58,673 nucleotides of DNA. Origin: Pseudomonadota bacterium (GTDB taxonomy: Bacteria; Pseudomonadota; Gammaproteobacteria; Arenicellales; UBA868). The stretch's first letter is position 1. Every line of letters starts with the position of its first letter. Below are positions 54,350 to 58,673 of this stretch, one piece after another. Below the pieces are notes generated by a model. The model saw only the letters and a list, made by a program, of their open reading frames with translations, was not told the DNA's origin and made no database searches. The DNA is taken from contig PBDS01000048.1 of assembly GCA_002718155.1 (NCBI GenBank), positions 27,562 to 86,234 on the forward strand, written 5' to 3'. The position numbers and the translations under genes were made by a program.

Positions 54350-55468
54350 ATGAAGGCGATGATACTGGCGGCCGGGAAGGGTACCCGGGTGCGTCCACTG
54401 ACCCACAAGATGCCCAAGCCTATGATCCCGGTCCTGGGTAAACCAGTCATGGAATACCTGGTCGAACAGCTGGGTCGTCACGGGTTCGACCAGATCATGG
54501 TGAACGTCAGTCACCTTGCCCATTCGCTAGAAAGTTATTTTGGCGATGGTCGCCGCTGGGGAGTCGAGATTGGCTACTCCTTTGAAGGCCATCTGCACAA
54601 TGGAGAAACTGTTGCCCAGCCGATCGGCTCAGCCGGCGGCATTCGAAGAATCCAGGACTTCGGGGGTTTTTTCGACAACACGTTCCTGGTGGTCTGTGGC
54701 GATGCTTTGATCGACCTGGACCTGACCGATGTGCTGCGTAAGCACTGGAAATCTGGTGCAATCGCCAGCATGGTGGTCAAGAAGGTGCCGATGCAGAAGG
54801 TCTCCCGATATGGCGTTGTGGTCTGTGACAAATCGGGTCGAGTTGAATCTTTCCAGGAAAAACCGACTGTTGATGAGGCTCGATCCAATCTCGTTAATAC
54901 CGGGATCTATATCTTTGAGCCGGAGGTCATAAACTTTATACCGCCTGATGAGCAATACGACATTGGTGGAGATCTGTTTCCTTTACTCGTTTCGGAGGGA
55001 CTGCACGCCATCGAGGCGCCTTTCAACTGGATCGATATCGGTGAGTTGAGCGACTACTGGGAAGCCAACCAGCAGCTGATGCGTGGTCAACTCAAAGGTG
55101 CCCGCATGCCCGGAGAAGAACAGCTCCCGAAGATCTGGACCGGCCTTAACGTCAGCGTCGACTGGGATGGGATTCGGGCTGAGGGGCCGATCTACATCGG
55201 CTCCGGCACCAGCATCGAGCCCGGTTGCGAGATTATCGGACCTACCTGGATCGGTCAGGGCTGCCACCTTGAAAGCGGTGCCCGCATCTCGCGCAGCATA
55301 TTGTTCGAATACAGCCGAATCGGTTCCCGAGGCCGCGTCACCGAGTCGCTGGTCTTTGGTCGCAACTGTGTGGACCAGGACGGTAACCCTACGCCGGACC
55401 CAGACGGTAATCTGGACTGGGTTGGCGATGCGAGGGATGCCAGCGCTGACCCCGGCAAAGGAGTCTGA
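54350..55468 (+). CDS. Sugar-phosphate nucleotidyltransferase (mannose-1-phosphate guanylyltransferase-like)
   Basis: Forms an NDP-sugar from a sugar 1-phosphate. The first 230 residues are the nucleotidyltransferase domain with MKAMILAAGKGTRVRPLTHKMPKPMIPVLGKP at the N-terminus and FLVVCGDALIDLDL (metal-binding Asp). A left-handed beta-helix follows (about 265-345; PIYIGSGTSIEPGCEIIGPTWIGQGCHLESGARIS). The layout resembles bacterial GDP-mannose or glucose-1-phosphate enzymes. The last 25 residues are Asp/Gly-rich and unusual. No sugar-pathway partner lies next to it, so the sugar is unknown. Confidence 0.83.
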   Translation: MKAMILAAGKGTRVRPLTHKMPKPMIPVLGKPVMEYLVEQLGRHGFDQIMVNVSHLAHSLESYFGDGRRWGVEIGYSFEGHLHNGETVAQPIGSAGGIRRIQDFGGFFDNTFLVVCGDALIDLDLTDVLRKHWKSGAIASMVVKKVPMQKVSRYGVVVCDKSGRVESFQEKPTVDEARSNLVNTGIYIFEPEVINFIPPDEQYDIGGDLFPLLVSEGLHAIEAPFNWIDIGELSDYWEANQQLMRGQLKGARMPGEEQLPKIWTGLNVSVDWDGIRAEGPIYIGSGTSIEPGCEIIGPTWIGQGCHLESGARISRSILFEYSRIGSRGRVTESLVFGRNCVDQDGNPTPDPDGNLDWVGDARDASADPGKGV

Positions 55469-55510
55469 GCTCGTAGGCCCCTGGCTTTCGGGTGCCCATC
55501 CAGAGGGGTT

Positions 55511-56524
55511 ATGTGGTCAGAGTTGCCGTATCTGGGTACTAGGCCCGATTGTTTTGCCAGGTTGAAGTCACGACCTGAGGATTTCGAGGTCGAGGAACTC
55601 CTCGGTTTTCAGCCGGATGGGGACGGTGAGCACTGCCTGTTAAGAATTCGCAAGCGAAATCGCAACACGATGGACGTCGCGCGCGAGGTCGCTCACCACC
55701 TCGGGGTGCGCTTGTTGGACGTCGGATATGCCGGGCTGAAAGATCGGCGAGCCGTGACCACTCAGTGGTTCAGTGTACCGGCAAAAGCGTTTGAGAATTC
55801 TCTACCCTTGCCGTCGTTTGACGGCTGGGAAGTGTTGGATCATGAACGGCACCGACGAAAGTTGCGTCGTGGCAGCCACCGCCGCAACCGGTTTACCATC
55901 CAGCTGGGCGAGTTCAGGGGCTCTCCCGCTAAACTTGCCTGCAAAGTTTCTGAACTGCGCCGCACGGGCTTCCCGAACTATTTCGGTGAGCAGCGTTTCG
56001 GAGTGAATCAATCAAACGTCGAGCGGGCTCGCCTGGAGCTTGGCAGAGCCCGAGGCTCATTTCGTAGCGTCGCGGATAAGATGATGCTCTCGGCGGCTCG
56101 TAGCTGGTTGTTCAACGCGGTGCTCAGTCACCGCCTTCGCCATCACACCTGGGTCGAGGTGCTGGTTGGCGAGGTTCTGGTGCTCAGCGGCAGTCGATCG
56201 CATTTTGTTGCTGAGGACGGTGACTTGTCACTTGCAGCCCGAGTCGAGGCTTTTGATCTGCACACCAGTGGGCCCCTGTGGGGTCAAGGTGCAGCATTTT
56301 TGGGTAGGACGTGGTCTCGGGAGCGGGACTGGCTTGGTAATGAACGTGAGTTGCTGGATGCTCTGGAGATCTCGACGGTAGTGCCTGCCCGCAGGGCACT
56401 GCGAGCGACAGCGGATGATTTATCACTCGACTGGCCCGCGGCGCACTCGCCACGTCTGTCGTTTACACTGGGCCGTGGTAGCTACGCCACTGCCTTGATC
56501 AGGGAACTGGTAGTGAACCAGTGA
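55511..56524 (+). CDS. truD: tRNA pseudouridine(13) synthase TruD
   Basis: Makes pseudouridine 13 in tRNA-Glu. The 337 residues have the family signature GLKDRRAVTTQWFSV with the catalytic Asp, the N-terminal FKSRPEDFEVEELLGF-like block (LKSRPEDFEVEELLGFQ), and NYFGEQRFG. In E. coli truD lies with ispF and surE; those genes are not here. It is convergent with htpG, nine bases away. Confidence 0.95.
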   Translation: MWSELPYLGTRPDCFARLKSRPEDFEVEELLGFQPDGDGEHCLLRIRKRNRNTMDVAREVAHHLGVRLLDVGYAGLKDRRAVTTQWFSVPAKAFENSLPLPSFDGWEVLDHERHRRKLRRGSHRRNRFTIQLGEFRGSPAKLACKVSELRRTGFPNYFGEQRFGVNQSNVERARLELGRARGSFRSVADKMMLSAARSWLFNAVLSHRLRHHTWVEVLVGEVLVLSGSRSHFVAEDGDLSLAARVEAFDLHTSGPLWGQGAAFLGRTWSRERDWLGNERELLDALEISTVVPARRALRATADDLSLDWPAAHSPRLSFTLGRGSYATALIRELVVNQ

Positions 56525-56533
56525 GGCCTGGAC

Positions 56534-58423
56534 TCAGCTTGCCAGTAGGCTCGCCCGGGTCAGCAGATCGTTGACTCTCTGGACGTAAGCGGCCGGCTGG
56601 GATAGTTTCGCGCCTTCACTCAGAGCTGCCTGGTCGAACAATACCATCGACCATTCTTCCAGCTTATCGTGTTCCGGAGTCAATTGCCTGATCAGTGGGT
56701 GGTCGGGATTGATCTCCATGATTGGTTTTGCTTCAGGGGCTTCCTGGCCCATCGATTGCAGTATTCTCTCCAGGTTGCCGCCAAGATCCTGTTCGTCGGC
56801 CACCAGGCAGGCTGGTGAGTCTGTCAGACGATGGCTGACCCGTACGGATTTGACCTTCTCACCCAGTAGTTTCTCGATCTTTTCCACGAGTCCAGCCAGG
56901 TCTTTTTCTCTTTCTTGGGATTCTTTTTTCTTCTCGTCGTCGGTGAAATCGTCCAGGTCCAGAGCACCCTTCGCCACCGACTTGAGAGTTTTGTCATCGT
57001 ATTCGTTCAGAGAAGTCACCAGCCACTCATCTACCGGATCGCTGAGCAGAAGCACCTCGATGTCGTTCTTGCGGAAGATCTCCAGATGTGGTGAGCTGCT
57101 GGCAGCACTGTGCGAATCCGCGGTGATGAAATATATGCCCTTCTGCTTCATCGGCATTCGCTTGACGTAATCAGTCAGAGAGACGTCCTGTGTGTCGTTG
57201 TCACCGTGGGTAGAAGAAAAACGCAACAGGTCTGCCAGCGTTTTTTGGTTGTCGTGATCTTCGACCAGGCCTTCTTTCAGGACTTTGCCGTATTCCTTCC
57301 AGAATCTGGCATATTCTTCAGGTTCCTTGTCAGCTAGGCGTTTGAGTTCGGCGAGGATCTTCTTGACCGACGCGTTACGAATCCGTTCGATGTCCTTGTT
57401 GTCCTGCAGGTACTCGCGTGACACGTTCAGAGGTAGATCGGCTGCATCAACGACACCACGAACGAACCGTAGATAGCTGGGCATCAGGTATTTGGCGTCG
57501 TCGAGAATGAAAATTCGACGGACATAGAGATTGATCCCGTGACGTTGTTCGCGATCCCACAGGTCGAACGGTGCCTTGGAAGGGATGAACAGCAAGGAGA
57601 TGTACTCGAGGTTGCCCTCGACCCGGTTGTGCAGAGTCGCCAGTGGGGTTTCGGTGTCGTAGCTGATCGTCGAATAGAACTGGTTGTATTCTTCTTCACT
57701 GATCTCCGATTTGGCTCGTGCCCACAACGCGGAACCCTTGTTGACCGTTTCCAATTCTTCTTTCTTCTTCTCGTCCTCGTCCGGCATGCGAATCGGCAGT
57801 GAGATGTGATCGGAGTATTTACCTATGATTGAGCGAAGGCGAAAGGCATCGGCAAATTCCTCGTCGTCCTTGCGCAGATGCAGAGTAATCTCAGTCCCGC
57901 GGTCGGCCCGTTCGATATTTTCAATTGTGTATTCGCCGCTACCATCTGAGGTCCAGCGTACGCCCTGGTCCGGCGCCTCACCGGCACGCCGACTGACGAG
58001 TTCAACTTTGTCGGCCACCAGGAACACTGAATAGAAACCGACGCCAAACTGCCCGATCAGTCGGGCATCTGCAGATTGATCACCACTTAATGAATCCAGG
58101 AACTGCCGGGTGCCGGAACGGGCGATCGTTCCGATATTCTCAACCACCTCTTCGCGGGTCATACCGATTCCGTTGTCCCGCACGGTGATGGTTTTGGCTT
58201 TTTTGTCCACACTGACGAGCAACGACAGTTCATCTCCGCTCTCCATCAAGCTCTCTTCGGTCAGGGCTGAAAACCGCAAGCGGTCGCAGGCGTCGGAACC
58301 GTTGGAGATCAGCTCACGCAGAAAGATCTCCTTGTTTGAGTACAGCGAGTGGATCATCAGGTGAAGCAGTTGCGTCACCTCTGTCTGAAAACTGTGCCTT
58401 TCGACTGCTTGATCAGTTGCCAT
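56534..58423 (-). CDS. htpG: Chaperone protein HtpG (Hsp90)
   Basis: ATP-dependent Hsp90 chaperone of the cytosol. The 629 residues start with the GHKL ATPase domain: FLRELISNGSDACDRLRF (catalytic Glu), TVRDNGIGMTREEV and GQFGVGFYSVFLVADKVEL. The middle domain includes YVRRIFILDDAKYLMPSYLRFVRGVVDAADLPLNVSRE and the C-terminal dimerisation domain follows. The length matches E. coli HtpG (624). A sigma-32-like promoter lies 56-83 bases upstream. Confidence 0.97.
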   Translation of the reverse strand: MATDQAVERHSFQTEVTQLLHLMIHSLYSNKEIFLRELISNGSDACDRLRFSALTEESLMESGDELSLLVSVDKKAKTITVRDNGIGMTREEVVENIGTIARSGTRQFLDSLSGDQSADARLIGQFGVGFYSVFLVADKVELVSRRAGEAPDQGVRWTSDGSGEYTIENIERADRGTEITLHLRKDDEEFADAFRLRSIIGKYSDHISLPIRMPDEDEKKKEELETVNKGSALWARAKSEISEEEYNQFYSTISYDTETPLATLHNRVEGNLEYISLLFIPSKAPFDLWDREQRHGINLYVRRIFILDDAKYLMPSYLRFVRGVVDAADLPLNVSREYLQDNKDIERIRNASVKKILAELKRLADKEPEEYARFWKEYGKVLKEGLVEDHDNQKTLADLLRFSSTHGDNDTQDVSLTDYVKRMPMKQKGIYFITADSHSAASSSPHLEIFRKNDIEVLLLSDPVDEWLVTSLNEYDDKTLKSVAKGALDLDDFTDDEKKKESQEREKDLAGLVEKIEKLLGEKVKSVRVSHRLTDSPACLVADEQDLGGNLERILQSMGQEAPEAKPIMEINPDHPLIRQLTPEHDKLEEWSMVLFDQAALSEGAKLSQPAAYVQRVNDLLTRASLLAS

Positions 58424-58478
58424 TGATCTGGTTCCTTGTGACCCTGGATCGAGGGAATTCCTGTCTTTAATTCAATAA

Positions 58479-58506
58479 AGATAAGGTTGTTGGCCGGAAA
58501 ATCAAG
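58479..58506 (-). promoter_or_regulatory. Probable sigma-32 promoter of htpG
   Basis: On the minus strand CTTGATT (58506-58500) and CCTTATCT (58486-58479) are 13 bases apart. They match five of seven and six of eight positions of the sigma-32 consensus. Position and the heat-shock nature of htpG support it. Confidence 0.55.
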
Positions 58507-58549
58507 GCCCAGCCCAACGGTTTGCACCACCCGTAACGTGTCTGGGCCT
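58505..58549. repeat. 8-bp inverted repeat between htpG and tRNA-Pro
   Basis: AGGCCCAG (58505-58512) and CTGGGCCT (58542-58549) are perfect complements around a 29-base loop. The left arm touches the -35 region proposed for htpG. It could be a regulator site or chance; no T-run follows either arm. Confidence 0.5.
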
Positions 58550-58573
58550 GTCCGGCTCGCTATAGATTTCCGG

Positions 58574-58579
58574 TAGAAT
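58574..58579 (+). promoter_or_regulatory. Possible -10 hexamer of tRNA-Pro
   Basis: TAGAAT at 58574-58579 lies 24 bases before the tRNA and is followed by the GC-rich CCGCTTTCGCGCCG, like the discriminator of stringently controlled tRNA promoters. No good -35 is visible. Confidence 0.35.
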
Positions 58580-58603
58580 CCGCTTTCGCGCCGTCGGATG
58601 ACT

Positions 58604-58673
<70 letters not shown>

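Overview
The window looks like a chromosomal segment of a gammaproteobacterium with moderate to high GC. It is dense with housekeeping genes and has no prophage, insertion sequence, CRISPR array or rRNA operon that I can see. Several neighbourhoods follow the gene order known from Pseudomonas-like and Chromatiales-like genomes: def-fmt-rsmB-...-ntrYX-trkA-trkH, tsaP-dprA-topA, mrcA divergent from pilMNOPQ-aroK-aroB, gltBD-hemE, and bamD divergent from rluD-pgeF-clpB. I cannot place the organism below class. Some usual neighbours are missing (no smg, damX, infA or ftsX beside their normal partners), which suggests a lineage away from the model genera.

Layout. 1-1087: rpoH, preceded by a perfect CIRCE operator and followed by a terminator. 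1106-4365: argG, a lipid A type acyltransferase and a family 9 glycosyltransferase. 4401-14271 (minus strand): a co-directional block read as def, fmt, rsmB, DUF4390, ntrY, ntrX, trkA, trkH. 14476-19594: tsaP, dprA, topA. 19627-22029 (minus): penicillin-binding protein 1A. 22275-28999: pilMNOPQ, aroK, aroB. 29357-37336: gltB, gltD, pyrF, hemE. 37556-40653: a lone lpxD, then a Pit phosphate transporter with its DUF47 partner. 40691-42184 (minus): a decayed arsenic cluster with an intact aquaglyceroporin-like channel, a dead arsC and a frameshifted arsR. 42286-46639: Nudix hydrolase, metallo-beta-lactamase-fold hydrolase, the N-degron transferases bpt and aat, and a DUF482 protein. 46639-56524: nadE, bamD (minus), rluD, pgeF, a TlpA-like thioredoxin, clpB, a sugar-nucleotidyltransferase and truD. 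56534-58423 (minus): htpG. 58604-end: a tRNA-Pro cut by the window edge.

How the genes work together. Heat-shock control is the most coherent theme. The sigma-32 gene carries a HrcA operator, and clpB and htpG carry sigma-32-like promoters, so HrcA could gate the sigma-32 regulon in this organism. Envelope and pilus functions form a second theme: the type IV pilus alignment complex and secretin, the secretin-associated protein TsaP, PBP1A, BamD and LPS enzymes. Potassium and phosphate uptake, NAD, haem, pyrimidine, shikimate and glutamate biosynthesis make up the metabolic part.

Nothing here is clearly a new multi-gene system. The observations I rate highest are the CIRCE-controlled rpoH, the decaying ars cluster with its retained channel, and an NtrX-type regulator whose AAA+ domain lacks the GAFTGA loop.
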